Assembly: GCF_031845305.1 (NCBI RefSeq)
Contig: NZ_JAVREH010000013.1
Coordinates: 35,418 to 99,417 of the forward strand
DNA length: 64,000 nucleotides
From: Jatrophihabitans_A lederbergiae
Lineage (GTDB): Bacteria > Actinomycetota > Actinomycetes > Mycobacteriales > Jatrophihabitantaceae
Reading direction: 5' to 3'
Made by a program: the position numbers and the translations under genes. Shown here piece by piece: positions 34,852 to 44,272 of the stretch (its first letter is position 1; each line of letters begins with the position of its first letter). The notes beneath the pieces are model-generated. The model had not been told where the DNA came from. It made no database searches and saw only the letters and a list, made by a program, of their open reading frames with translations.

Positions 34852-36293
34852 TACTACAGCCGTAGATCGTGACCTTTGAGGCGACGGCGGGTGATGGTCG
34901 GCGTTTCTACCGGGCGGGGCGCGGCCACCGCGGCATCCTGCGGTGTTTGTGTGGAACAAAGAGAAAGCTGCGGTGGCCGCGGCTCATAGCGTAGATCCTG
35001 ACCGGTGGTGGACGGCGTATGGCGCGGTGATCGATCGGATCACGCCGCGGTTCGCCCGGTACGAGCCGTTGCGGCACGCGGGCGGGTTGATGCTCGGGAT
35101 GCTGTCCGGGTTGGACCGCAAACTGCTGGACGATCGCCGAACATCGCGGCGATCTGACCCCCGACGGGTTGCAGCATCTGCTGGCGCGGGCGAAGTGGGA
35201 CGCCGACGCGGTCCGGGACGACCTGCGCGGCTACGTCCTGGACGCCTTCGCCGACCCGGACGCGGTCCTGGTGGTCGATGAGACGGGTGATCTGAAGAAG
35301 GGGACCCAGTCGGTCGGGGTGCAACGCCAATACACCGGCACTGCCGGGCGGATCGAGAACGCCCAGGTCGCGGTGTTCCTCACCTACGCCGCGCAACGGG
35401 GGCATGCCTTGATCGACCGGGCGCTGTATCTGCCGAAGTCCTGGACCGAGGACGCAGATCGGTGCGCTGCAGCCGGAATCCCGCCCGACAGCGGCTTTGC
35501 CACCAAGCCGGCGCTGGCCACCGCGATGATCACCCGGGCCGTCGCGGCCGGAACGCCGGCGGCATGGGTCGCAGGTGACGAGGTCTACGGCGCCGACCCG
35601 ACCCTGCGTCGCACCTGCCGCCACCTCGGCCTGGGCTACGTGCTGCAGATCGCGGCGAACCGCCGCGTACCCACCCACGCCGGGCCGATCCGCGTCGATC
35701 AACTGCCCGCCCTGCTGTCCCCACGAGCGTGGCAGCGGTACTCCTGCGGACTGGGCAGCAAAGGCCACCGCTACTACGCGTGGGCCTGGATCGCCGTCCA
35801 GGCTGACGACCTCGACGCCACCGGTACCCATCACGTGCTGATCCGCCGCAACGACGACACCGGCGAGCTGGCCTACCTACGCTGCTACAGCCCGACACCC
35901 GTACCGCTGTCCACGCTGGTCCGCGTCGCTGGGCAACGCTGGCGCATCGAGGAATCCTTCCAAGCCGCGAAAGGACTCGTCGGCCTGGACCAGCACCAAG
36001 TGCGGCGCTGGACCTCGTGGCACCGCTGGACCACCCTGGCCATGCTCGCCCACGCGTTCCTCGCCGTGGCCACCGCCACCGAACGCGACCACGCACCGGC
36101 ACCAACCGGGCTGATCGAGCTAACCGTCAACGAATTCCGCCGCCTGTTCGACGCCGTCCTACTCAGCGCCAAACACACCATCAACACCCTGCTCGCCTGG
36201 TCCATTTGGCGTCGACGACATCAATCCCGAGCCCGGGAATGCCACTACCGAAAACGCGAACAACACCAATGATCACGATCTACGGCTGTAATA
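34852..36293. mobile_element. IS701-family insertion sequence, complete with ends and target duplication
   Basis: Terminal inverted repeats are TACTACAGCCGTAGATCGTG at the left and its complement form, ending CACGATCTACGGCTGTAATA, at the right, with one mismatch over 21 bp. The flanks carry the 4-bp CTAG duplication at 34848-34851 and 36294-36297, the known preference of IS701. Total 1442 bp. It carries a single transposase gene with a one-base frameshift. The left CTAG includes the DUF4012 stop. Confidence 0.93.
34943..36272 (+). pseudogene. IS701-family transposase, frameshifted near its N-terminus
   Basis: The N-terminal part (R-W-W-T-A-Y-G, then L-M-L-G-M-L-S-G-L-D-R-K) runs from 34943 and shifts frame near 35117-35123 at GACCGCAAACTGC, where relatives have one more A and read R-K-N-C-W-T-I-A-E-H. 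The remaining sequence is intact to 36272. DDE residues are visible in V-V-D-E-T-G-D, V-A-G-D-E-V-Y-G and W-R-I-E-E-S-F. One A would restore a transposase of about 440 residues. A programmed shift is possible but unusual for this family. Confidence 0.85.
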
Positions 36294-36360
36294 CTAGGCG
36301 CAATCCGGCTCACCGAGCCGGCCCATCGGGCAGTGTTGACGCGCAGTCCGAATTGCTGCA

Positions 36361-36600
36361 TTGACAGAGACGCTGAGGGTTTCGGGTCTTGGATCGGGGC
36401 CTGTCGCAGGCTCTGAGCAGGTGGCGCAATCCGGGCAGAATCTCACCGACCTCGCGCTCGCGTTGGCCGACGGCGGCGACTGCCTGGGCCGACGTCGCGG
36501 TGCTCCGCGCCGAGCCCGAAGTATTCGGACCGGTGGCCTCGGACCCAACGGTGTCCCGGCTTGTGAACACCCTTGCAGCCGACGCCGACCGGCGTTGAAG
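36361..36600 (+). pseudogene. IS1380-family transposase N-terminal remnant
   Basis: In one frame L-T-D-L-A-L-A-L-A-D-G-G-D-C-L, then after a frameshift A-D-V-A-V-L-R-A-E-P-E-V-F-G, ending G-P-V-A-S-D-P-T-V-S-R-L-V. This is the N-terminal block of IS1380-type transposases. Sequence from 36600 to 36886 has no recognisable gene and may be further debris of the same element. Confidence 0.75.
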
Positions 36601-36886
36601 TCGAATCGACGCGGCCCGGGCGCGGGTGTGGGCGGCTGATCACCGGCACTCGGAGAAGGAATTGTCGGCGCCGAGGTTCAAGCGGCGTTCGGCGACTGCA
36701 AGACTTGCGCCGCTAAGCCGCTCAAGGACCTTGAACGAGGAACTCCACCACAAGCGGCTGGTCGCTGACCCAGCGTTGCAGAATGTTGCGTTGAAGGTCA
36801 TCACCAAGGGAGTTCCCGGACACCCGGCTGTAAGTCCCGGCGCACGGGCGCGGTGACATTCGGAGGCCGAGCCGTGATTCCGCGAG

Positions 36887-37543
36887 CTATGGCGCCTTGT
36901 TGGTGCCCTGCGATGGGGTGGCCACGACGGCGAACTGGGGGCAGGAGAAGTCTCTGGCCAGTAACCGCAGCATCGCCGCCAGCAGCGGAGCCCTACGGCT
37001 GCCCGGCGTGTTGAGCCGCTCCAGTCGCACGACGTCCCAGCCAGTGTCGCGGAACAATCGGCTGAGCGAGCGGCGTGTGAAGAAGCGCAGATGCGTGCGG
37101 TCGAGCACGCCTTGGTCTTGGTAGTCCCATCGGCCCATGATCAGGCCTAAAACGACGGGAGCGAAGCGCACGTTGGGCACCGAGGCGACCAGGGTTCCGC
37201 CCTGGCTGAGCATCGTTTCGGCGGCCTTGAGCAAGGGACCGGATTCGAGCACGTGCTCGATCACGTCGTTGAAGACGATGCAGTCATAGGTGCCCACAAA
37301 CTTCGCCGGTGGCAGACCTTCGGGAAAGAGCCCCTGGAACACCGCGTCGATGCGTGTCCGGGCGATGGCGGCGGTGTCCGCGGAGGGTTCCACGCCGTGT
37401 ACGACGGCATCGGGGTGAACGCGTTTCACCAGTTCGCCGAATGCCCCACTGGAACACCCCACGTCGAGCACCTGCCTCAGCGGCACCGGTAAGAAGGGCA
37501 GCATTTCTTCTCTCGTTGCATCGGGGTAGACGAAGTGGTTCAT
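36887..37543 (-). CDS. Class I SAM-dependent methyltransferase
   Basis: 218 residues from the ATG at 37543 (AAGGAG upstream). SAM-binding motif I is V-L-D-V-G-C-S-S-G-A-F-G, followed by the acidic V-E-P, then D-C-I-V-F-N-D-V-I-E-H as motif of the Methyltransf_11/23 type. Cytoplasmic. It is the last gene of the leftward polysaccharide block and likely methylates a sugar of the repeat unit. IS debris lies just downstream. Confidence 0.85.
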   Translation of the reverse strand: MNHFVYPDATREEMLPFLPVPLRQVLDVGCSSGAFGELVKRVHPDAVVHGVEPSADTAAIARTRIDAVFQGLFPEGLPPAKFVGTYDCIVFNDVIEHVLESGPLLKAAETMLSQGGTLVASVPNVRFAPVVLGLIMGRWDYQDQGVLDRTHLRFFTRRSLSRLFRDTGWDVVRLERLNTPGSRRAPLLAAMLRLLARDFSCPQFAVVATPSQGTNKAP

Positions 37544-37641
37544 GGCGTTAAGCTCGCTCCTTGGAAGTCGGGTGGATCGAATTCGCTGATCTTTTTACGG
37601 GCGGAATGACTCCGTCCTCCGCCCGGGTCTGGTGACATCGA

Positions 37642-38436
37642 TTAATCCGCATCAGCGCGATGGAACCAGTGGACACCGCTGCGGTGCACGGTGTGCTGGA
37701 AACCCGCCGCCGCCAGCCGCTGCAGCGGAAAGTCGTCGCCCTCGACGGCGATCCGGTCGATGCTCGAGTAGGCCTCATCCGTCATTGCGCTCAACACCAG
37801 GCCCTCGGCCCCCTCGATGTCGATCTTCATCAGGTCGATGCGTCCGTGCCGCTGCGCGGTCTCGTCGAGGAGTCGGTTGATATCCACGCAGTGGTAGGTC
37901 ATCGGCGTCCCCTCTCGCCGCGCGACACCGGAGTACCGTCCCGTTGGCTCCGTGAGGAATGTGACGTCGCCGTCGTAGTGCATGACGGCGGCCTCGGTCA
38001 GCGTCGACCGGGCGGTGAACTCGCTGAGGTTCCTTCGCGCGGACTGGGCATTGCCGTTCATCGGTTCGATCCCGATCACGTGGGCAAGGGGTGCGTGCGT
38101 GAGGAAGTAAAGCATGCTGACACCGATATTGGCGCCGAGATCCACAATGACTCGCTCTTGACCGGTGCACGGGTAGCACCTCCACACGAAGATTTCCTGA
38201 ACGGTCAGGACGTCGTAGTGAGATCGAATCTCGATGTCCAGGGACGTGACACCTGGTGCTCGGAGCCGGGCAACGGCGGGATAGGCCCCGCCGCCACACA
38301 CATACCGTCGCACGAGCAGGTCCAGGGGCTGCCGGTACACGACACAGGCACGGAGAAGGGACCGGTAATGCAGGGGATCGGTGAACGCCCGGAGAATCTG
38401 TCGGGGCGAACGCCGGTAGCTCGGAAGAACCGTCAC
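37642..38436 (-). CDS. FkbM-family methyltransferase
   Basis: 264 residues from a GTG at 38436 with AGGA five bases upstream, directly after the flippase stop. FkbM features are I-V-D-L-G-A-N-I-G-V-S (SAM site), I-G-I-E-P (acidic loop) and M-K-I-D-I-E-G-A-E near residue 208. The family O-methylates sugars and other hydroxyls. In this operon it probably decorates the exopolysaccharide. Confidence 0.87.
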   Translation of the reverse strand: MTVLPSYRRSPRQILRAFTDPLHYRSLLRACVVYRQPLDLLVRRYVCGGGAYPAVARLRAPGVTSLDIEIRSHYDVLTVQEIFVWRCYPCTGQERVIVDLGANIGVSMLYFLTHAPLAHVIGIEPMNGNAQSARRNLSEFTARSTLTEAAVMHYDGDVTFLTEPTGRYSGVARREGTPMTYHCVDINRLLDETAQRHGRIDLMKIDIEGAEGLVLSAMTDEAYSSIDRIAVEGDDFPLQRLAAAGFQHTVHRSGVHWFHRADAD

Positions 38437-38443
38437 GTCTGTC

Positions 38444-39718
38444 CTAGTCAGTTGATCGGAGTGCGCCCACCGGCGGCAGTAGCCGGTGCTCGGAGTCCCT
38501 GAGCCTGCGCACGACGCGTTGGATGATCGAGGTGTCGATGAGCTGACTGAGCGCAAGACCCCAGGCAAAGCCCGTGGCCGAGAAGCGACTGCCGACGAAC
38601 GCCGCCGTTGGCGTTAGCATTGCGATGCTGAGGCGCACACGAAACAACATCCGCGATCCCTGGAGCGCCCGGATTTCCATCAAAGCGGGGAGGCTGATGC
38701 CCTGCAACGCGGTGTACACGGCATAAGCCGGAAGCACCTCGTGCGCCGCCGGCCAGCTGGCCCCCAGTATTTGGCGTCCGATCCCTGACGGCAGCAGTTC
38801 CAGCACTCCCAGCATACAGGCGGTGAAAAACACGAATGTCGCCTGAAGGCGGAGAATGCCCTGCTGCCGCACACCGTCGGCCCTCGCTCGTTGGCGGGCG
38901 AGGAGCGGCAGAATGGCCTGCGAAACTCCGAGGAAAAGAACCGTCAGGGGCCCCAGCAGGACCTGCACGCCCCGCGGGCCCGAGACGCCAGCAGGCCCCA
39001 GGTGAGCGGCAGCGATGTAAAAGGCGACCTGTAGAGCACCGGTGATCGCGAGGTATTCCAGGCCGGCTGGCCATCCCAACGCCGCTACGCACCGAGCCAT
39101 GGCCGACGCGCTGCCTCCAGCCTCATCTGCCTGTCCGACCGCACGCAGGGCGTAGATCAGCACCAGAATGCTCAACGCCCCGAAGGCACACCACCCCGCT
39201 GAGATCACCGTGGCGCTCAAGTTTCCAGACAGGGACGAAATTTTCCAGACGCACACCAGGCCCACAAGCCACACGAGATCGCCGACCAACGCCGTCGTCG
39301 CCCGAGCCCAGGCGATCGCGACCATCCGCAACATGTCCTGCGCGGCCAGGACCGGAAGACACAGCATGACGATGCCCGCGGGCCACCCGATAGCCAGCCC
39401 GAAGGACAGCCCGATAGCAAGGTAGGAACCGACAGCGATAACCGCGCTCGCCACCATCGCCAGGGCACAGAGCACCACAACGAGACGCCGGCCGAGCCTC
39501 GTACGCACCACCTCGACGGAGACCACCGAGTGCGGTTCGGACCACAGGGTTCTATTCACACCGAGAGCCGTGGCGTACGTCATCGCGACCAGCGCGAACA
39601 TCCCGAAGCCTTGCTGGGTCGACAACCGGGCGATCAACAGGGTGGCCATGACGTTGGACGCCGAGGAAATGCCCTGGTCAGCGCTTGTCACCATGAGCTG
39701 GCGACCACCTGACCTCAT
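38444..39718 (-). CDS. Wzx-like polysaccharide flippase
   Basis: 424 residues, about 11-12 membrane helices, of the MOP/MATE-like flippase type. T-S-A-D-Q-G-I-S-S-A-S-N near the start is the typical polar patch of the first helix. It would flip the lipid-linked repeat unit across the membrane. The start overlaps the GT2 stop by 4 nt. The matching polymerase is two genes upstream. Confidence 0.82.
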   Translation of the reverse strand: MRSGGRQLMVTSADQGISSASNVMATLLIARLSTQQGFGMFALVAMTYATALGVNRTLWSEPHSVVSVEVVRTRLGRRLVVVLCALAMVASAVIAVGSYLAIGLSFGLAIGWPAGIVMLCLPVLAAQDMLRMVAIAWARATTALVGDLVWLVGLVCVWKISSLSGNLSATVISAGWCAFGALSILVLIYALRAVGQADEAGGSASAMARCVAALGWPAGLEYLAITGALQVAFYIAAAHLGPAGVSGPRGVQVLLGPLTVLFLGVSQAILPLLARQRARADGVRQQGILRLQATFVFFTACMLGVLELLPSGIGRQILGASWPAAHEVLPAYAVYTALQGISLPALMEIRALQGSRMLFRVRLSIAMLTPTAAFVGSRFSATGFAWGLALSQLIDTSIIQRVVRRLRDSEHRLLPPVGALRSTD

Positions 39719-40494
39719 ACGGACGCGCGCCTAAGCCACAGGAGCTTGAGGAGCGACATCAGCCGGTAAGCGATTCGCACGGGGAGGACAAAGTTCCACT
39801 TGCGCAAATAGAGATCGCGACTCCTGCTGGCCCTGGTGTAGCGGGCGGCCCGAGACAGTTCACTCGCGCCCGACACGTGCATGACACAGGCTGCGGCGCT
39901 CACATCCGCGGCGAACCCCAGGTCCGCCAGCCGCCGACAGTAGTCCACGTCCTCCCAGTACATGAAGAACCGCTCGTCGAATCCTCCCACCCTGCAGAAG
40001 AGCTCGACCGGCGTGAGGAAACACGCTCCCGTCACCCAACCGGTGCGGGGCACTTGCTTTCTGTCCGGCGCACCGAGCGTGAGAAAAGGCCCCGCCGCGT
40101 CGGATTGTGACACGCCGTCACGATCAACGATCCGCGGAGCCAGCACGCCCACCCGGCGATCGAGCAGTTCTGCGGCCAGGACGACCAAATCCCCTGATAT
40201 TAGCCGAATATCGCTGTTCAGAACCAGCAGGATGTCGCAACCGGTGAGCTGCGCCGCTCCCAGGTTGACACCGGCACCGAAGCCTGCCCGCTTGGCACTC
40301 GCGATGAGCCTCGCCCAGGGCGGCAGGCTGGCCCAGCCCTGCCGGTATTCGGAGTCGCCGGTGTTATCCACCACAATCGCGGAATGAAACCCCTGGCCAG
40401 CTAGGTCAGCGATGAGGGCGAGAGTGTGTTCTCTCGTGTAGTAGTCCACGATCACCACCCCGATACGCTCCGCGGTCACAGAGTTCGCAGTCAC
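39715..40494 (-). CDS. GT2 family glycosyltransferase (rhamnosyltransferase-like)
   Basis: 259 residues from a GTG at 40494 with a strong AAGGAGGGAGG site; the GTG overlaps the polymerase stop by 4 nt. G-V-V-I-V-D-Y-Y-T-R is the GT-A start, L-V-L-N-S-D-I (about 89-95) contains the metal-binding Asp, and F-M-Y-W-E-D-V-D-Y-C-R-R is the WbbL-type acceptor-site motif. Cytoplasmic, adds one sugar to the lipid-linked unit. Confidence 0.87.
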   Translation of the reverse strand: MTANSVTAERIGVVIVDYYTREHTLALIADLAGQGFHSAIVVDNTGDSEYRQGWASLPPWARLIASAKRAGFGAGVNLGAAQLTGCDILLVLNSDIRLISGDLVVLAAELLDRRVGVLAPRIVDRDGVSQSDAAGPFLTLGAPDRKQVPRTGWVTGACFLTPVELFCRVGGFDERFFMYWEDVDYCRRLADLGFAADVSAAACVMHVSGASELSRAARYTRASRSRDLYLRKWNFVLPVRIAYRLMSLLKLLWLRRASV

Positions 40495-41927
40495 GACGCC
40501 TCCCTCCTTCGCCACGTCACGCCGTCACTTTCCCGCGTCGTCCGCCGGCTGAACGCAATGATTAAGCGATACACCACGAGGGAGGCGCCAGCGTAGGCCA
40601 GTGAATTCGACGGGTCATCCCGCAACAACGTATAGAGGCAGAAAAGCCCGAGGCACTTATAGCCGATTGACCGGGTCGGCCACCTCGTCCGCCGTAATCC
40701 GAAACCGACTACAAAGGCGATGACGTAGGCCGCCGTAACACCGTAGTTGTAGATGATCACGCCGACAGCGGTGGGTGCGAGACTGTAACCGGCCGCGAAG
40801 GAGACCGGGTCCTTGATTTCCATGTACCTCGAGATGGTGTTCGCAGGCTTGTTCGGGTACAGCTGTCGCGGAACGTATCGCCAGACGAGGGCAGAATACA
40901 GACTCTGCCCGTGGAAGCGGGGCGCTCCCGGTTGCAGCGAGTCACTGACAACCTGAACCGGCGAGATCTCACTGTCGAGAACGCTGTTCGACGACCCGAC
41001 GCTGCCGCTGTTCTGCCCTGCCGGCAGGTTGCTCGCCCGGAGTACCCCAACGCTGACTGCAACAAGCAGGATCATCGACAACGTGGCCGCGACCAGAAAT
41101 CCGTAGCGCACGGTTCTGCGGGTGCCGGGCATCCGGGCGCACCCGGCCAAGAAGACCAGTACGAGGGAGTTCGGTATGAGTCCGGAACGATCCAGGCGCA
41201 GGATCGGAAACACGATCAGGATCAGGACGAGAAGGCGCCAGTGGTAGGCACGGTGAGGCTCACTCAGCGCAACGTAGGCGGCGACGCAGCTGAGGATCAT
41301 GATCCCCGCGACGTTCTTGACGATCTGCGTCGAGTCCAGGCCACCGTGTGCGTATGAGCTGATCTTCGATGAGAGCGAAAGGCCCTGGAGGTAGCCGCGG
41401 GGCCCGTACTGGCTGACATCCATCAGCAACAGAGCAACCTGTATCAGCAATGCGAGCTTCAGCAAGCCGGTTGCGTACTTCTGGTAGCGGCGAGCGGCCT
41501 CGGGGTCCGGCTGTGGCCTGACGGGCGCCCTGGCGGCGGCCGGTGCGCGGCGGCCTGAGTAGAGGTGCCGCACGACGATCCCGCCAGTGAAGGCAAGAAG
41601 CATCCCGACGCCGAGACGTTGCACGGCCAGAGGGTTGGCCAGGCGGAAGAGGTAGGGGCCGATGCCTAGGAGTGCGAAGTGGTAGGCGAGGACGATGTTT
41701 CGCGTCGCCAACCACCGTCCGTTGTCCAGGGCGGAGATGCTCAAGCCCGTCAGGATCAGGAAGGTGTCGTGCCCGCGTGGCACGAGGAGACCGACCAGGA
41801 CGAGGCCGAGCAGCGCCAGGAATCGCAGCGTGTTGGCAGGTGTGAGCTGTCCCGTGACTGCGTCACGCTGCGCCGCCACGAGGTAGGGACCGGGTCCGCT
41901 CGGGTGGAGTTCCGGGGCGAGGTTCAT
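40491..41927 (-). CDS. Wzy-like polysaccharide polymerase (O-antigen ligase/polymerase type)
   Basis: 478 residues with about 11-12 predicted membrane helices and a large extracytoplasmic loop (residues about 285-385) containing R-Y-V-P-R-Q-L-Y-P-N-K-P. Such topology and position between flippase and glycosyltransferases fit Wzy. Sequence conservation in this class is low, so the call depends on context. The ATG at 41927 lies just after the stop of the preceding glycosyltransferase. Confidence 0.72.
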   Translation of the reverse strand: MNLAPELHPSGPGPYLVAAQRDAVTGQLTPANTLRFLALLGLVLVGLLVPRGHDTFLILTGLSISALDNGRWLATRNIVLAYHFALLGIGPYLFRLANPLAVQRLGVGMLLAFTGGIVVRHLYSGRRAPAAARAPVRPQPDPEAARRYQKYATGLLKLALLIQVALLLMDVSQYGPRGYLQGLSLSSKISSYAHGGLDSTQIVKNVAGIMILSCVAAYVALSEPHRAYHWRLLVLILIVFPILRLDRSGLIPNSLVLVFLAGCARMPGTRRTVRYGFLVAATLSMILLVAVSVGVLRASNLPAGQNSGSVGSSNSVLDSEISPVQVVSDSLQPGAPRFHGQSLYSALVWRYVPRQLYPNKPANTISRYMEIKDPVSFAAGYSLAPTAVGVIIYNYGVTAAYVIAFVVGFGLRRTRWPTRSIGYKCLGLFCLYTLLRDDPSNSLAYAGASLVVYRLIIAFSRRTTRESDGVTWRRREAS

Positions 41928-41929
41928 GT

Positions 41930-43060
41930 CTAGCGCCCTGCGGCGTCGGTCAGGCTGCGCCATCGGTGCTGCACCGCAGCAGGTGACGCGGACGCCAGGA
42001 GGCTATGGACATCAGCGGGCACGACTCGATTACGCCTGGTCAGGAGAATGTCGATGGCATCACAGAACGGCTCCGCTTTCCGCTCGACGACTCGCACCAT
42101 GTCGCTGTCGGACAGTCCGATACCTCGATTTGCCTGTGCGCTCATCGCCACGGGAACCCCCGCCTGGAGTGCGTCCAGCACCTTGAACTGTATGCCGCTG
42201 CCCAGGAGGAGAGGTGCTAGGCAGACCGACGCCCCTTCGATCACGTTCTGCAGATCCGGCACATCGGCAAGCAGTGTCGCTCCGGCCCGTTCCGCCATGG
42301 CGGCCAGCGCGCGGCCAGGACGACGCCCGGCCAGCACGACCTGTTCTCGGCGCCAGCCCCGGCTCACCAGCGCGGGGGTGAGCACCTCTAGGACCCACCT
42401 GGCCGCCTCCGCGTTCGGGTGGTAGTACAGATTCCCGGCGAACAGGACAGTGGGGTCCTGAGATTGGTATCCCCGCGCTTCAGCTTCCGGGCTGGGGCGG
42501 AGGCGCGGGCCTATTTCGAGCGGAACGGCGGCGACGTTCGGCGCTATGGTGGCGCATTCGGTCTCGGACACGGCCGTTGCGAGCATGGACTTCGCGGCGA
42601 GTTCGCGTTCCCAACGTTCGAGCAGGCGCGCTTCTCTCCGCCAGAAGGCGCTCACGCCGGGGCCCCGATGCGAGCGGCCCCTGGCGTTGGCGGCCAGCGA
42701 ATCGACGAAATCGATCACGAAGCCCGCGGGAGGCTCCGGCGGCGCGACCCGGGAGGTTACGTAGAAGGCTGTCTGGTGCGGACTCAGTTCACCGCTCGGG
42801 TTCCCGGGAACAAGGGCCTGGACCGCCACCCATTGCAGCGGCCGGGTGAAGCCGTACCGAAGCAGGACCCATATCAGGTGCATGAGGGCCGTCGGTCGGA
42901 GAAGGCTGCTGAAGAGCGTCTGGCCGGGTGCCAGGATAGGTGCGAGGACCACGGTGTGTCCCGCGCCTTCGAGGGCCCGCACGATGCTCTGGGCGCGCCG
43001 AGAGTCACCGCTGCCCTGGGGGTCAGGAGGGCGCAGGGTGATCAGGCGGTAGACGGTCAC
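41930..43060 (-). CDS. GT4-type glycosyltransferase
   Basis: 376 residues, two-domain GT-B fold. The N-terminal half has G-S-G-D-S-R-R-A-Q-S-I-V-R-A-L. The C-terminal domain has V-L-F-A-G-N-L-Y-Y-H-P-N and C-L-A-P-L-L-L-G-S-G-I-Q-F-K-V-L-D-A-L, the nucleotide-sugar binding block seen in Glyco_trans_1_4 proteins. ATG or GTG start at 43060 overlaps the next glycosyltransferase stop. It adds a sugar in repeat-unit assembly. Confidence 0.85.
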   Translation of the reverse strand: MTVYRLITLRPPDPQGSGDSRRAQSIVRALEGAGHTVVLAPILAPGQTLFSSLLRPTALMHLIWVLLRYGFTRPLQWVAVQALVPGNPSGELSPHQTAFYVTSRVAPPEPPAGFVIDFVDSLAANARGRSHRGPGVSAFWRREARLLERWERELAAKSMLATAVSETECATIAPNVAAVPLEIGPRLRPSPEAEARGYQSQDPTVLFAGNLYYHPNAEAARWVLEVLTPALVSRGWRREQVVLAGRRPGRALAAMAERAGATLLADVPDLQNVIEGASVCLAPLLLGSGIQFKVLDALQAGVPVAMSAQANRGIGLSDSDMVRVVERKAEPFCDAIDILLTRRNRVVPADVHSLLASASPAAVQHRWRSLTDAAGR

Positions 43061-44094
43061 GGCGCCGCTGCCAGCAACCGGTAGACCTCGACGTATGCAC
43101 CTGCCACTTGGTCCCAGGTGGGAAGGTGGTCCAGAGCGTTCGGCACGGGACCCTGCATGGCGGCTGCGGCGATGGCCCGGGCCCAGTCCTGACGGTTCGT
43201 GCCGTCGACCGGAAATCCGTGTCCGCCGATAGGTTCGCTCGGGAGGCGGGCTGACGAGTCGAAGACCACCGGTGTGCCCATCTCCCCCGCCTCCACGATC
43301 GGCAGGCCGAAGCCCTCCTCCGATGACGGGTAGAGCAGGCAGGCCGCCCGCGCCATCACGGCGCTGAGCGCGTCCTCGCCCGGGTTCTCATCGATCCTCA
43401 CGCGCCCTGAGGTGACGTGAGCCGCGACGAGGCTCGGAGTGATTCCCGCCCGACCGGCGATCACCAGCGGCAAGGCGCTCGCCCCCTGCGTGGCGGCGTA
43501 GGTCGAGTACGCGCTGAGCGCGAGGCTGACGCGCTTGCGCGGATCGCTCTGACCGCCGAAGAGGAGGATGTGTTCTCGCGGTTGCGCGCTGAACAAGCCC
43601 TCGCGCCGGCCGTGGGTGATCACCTGCAACCGTGGCCGCAACTCAGGCAGCACCTGGAGCAGCTCGTCCGCAGTCTGGGAGCTGACCGCGACGACCCGCC
43701 CCCGCCGCCCCCGCCGCAGTCCCGGCATGAGCAGCGCCTGATACAACCGGCTCTTTGCGGTCGTACCCCGCAGACTCATGAGATCGTGGACCGTCACCAA
43801 GGTTCTTCGCCCCATCAGCTGCGGGGCGGTGTTTCCGTAGTAATGCACGACGTCGCGTCCCCAGGTTCGGGGATCCGCAGCCGGAGTCAGCTCTAGGAAG
43901 CCGCTCATGCGAAGCGTTTCTAGTTGGCCTCTGCGGTTCCAGCCGCCGGAGGAGAAGTTAGACCGCAGCGCGACCTGCTCACTGGCCCGAATGGCCTCAG
44001 TGAGCCGGCAGGTGGCTGAGGCGATGCCGAGCCCGCGCACGGCGAAGCGTGCGTCAAGAAAGACCCGGACCGGTCGCTGTGGCACCCCGGACAT
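43057..44094 (-). CDS. GT4 family glycosyltransferase
   Basis: 345 residues from the ATG at 44094 (GGGGGTG upstream; longer in-frame starts lack homology-like sequence). G-L-G-I-A-S near the start, H-I-L-L-F-G-G-Q-S-D-P-R-K-R, and L-L-Y-P-S-S-E-E-G-F-G-L-P-I-V-E-A (the E-x7-E motif) are diagnostic. First gene of the leftward block that runs to 36887. Divergent from the Wzz-BY-kinase gene. Confidence 0.88.
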   Translation of the reverse strand: MSGVPQRPVRVFLDARFAVRGLGIASATCRLTEAIRASEQVALRSNFSSGGWNRRGQLETLRMSGFLELTPAADPRTWGRDVVHYYGNTAPQLMGRRTLVTVHDLMSLRGTTAKSRLYQALLMPGLRRGRRGRVVAVSSQTADELLQVLPELRPRLQVITHGRREGLFSAQPREHILLFGGQSDPRKRVSLALSAYSTYAATQGASALPLVIAGRAGITPSLVAAHVTSGRVRIDENPGEDALSAVMARAACLLYPSSEEGFGLPIVEAGEMGTPVVFDSSARLPSEPIGGHGFPVDGTNRQDWARAIAAAAMQGPVPNALDHLPTWDQVAGAYVEVYRLLAAAP

Positions 44095-44272
44095 CACCCC
44101 CAACTGTTCAGAGTGGTCGAGAGCCCCGCTGAAGGACGGACACGCCATGGCACCGACCTGCGGGATTCTCGACGGATCGCGACCTGCCATGACGGCCATG
44201 AGGTTGGCGGGGTATTCGGTCTGTCATCATCAGGTTACCCTACGTGAGACCCTCCAAAGGAAAGGCAGTCTC
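44095..44272. promoter_or_regulatory. Divergent promoter region of the two polysaccharide operons
   Basis: 178 nt between GT4 (leftward) and Wzz-BY-kinase (rightward). A TACCCT hexamer at about 44236 could be a -10 for the kinase gene, followed by AAAGGAAAGG as its ribosome site. No clear operator seen. Confidence 0.4.

Noticed and set aside
37642..38568. Longer N-terminus for the FkbM methyltransferase
   Set aside because: The extra residues overlap the flippase gene and are low-complexity; the GTG at 38436 has AGGA at proper distance.
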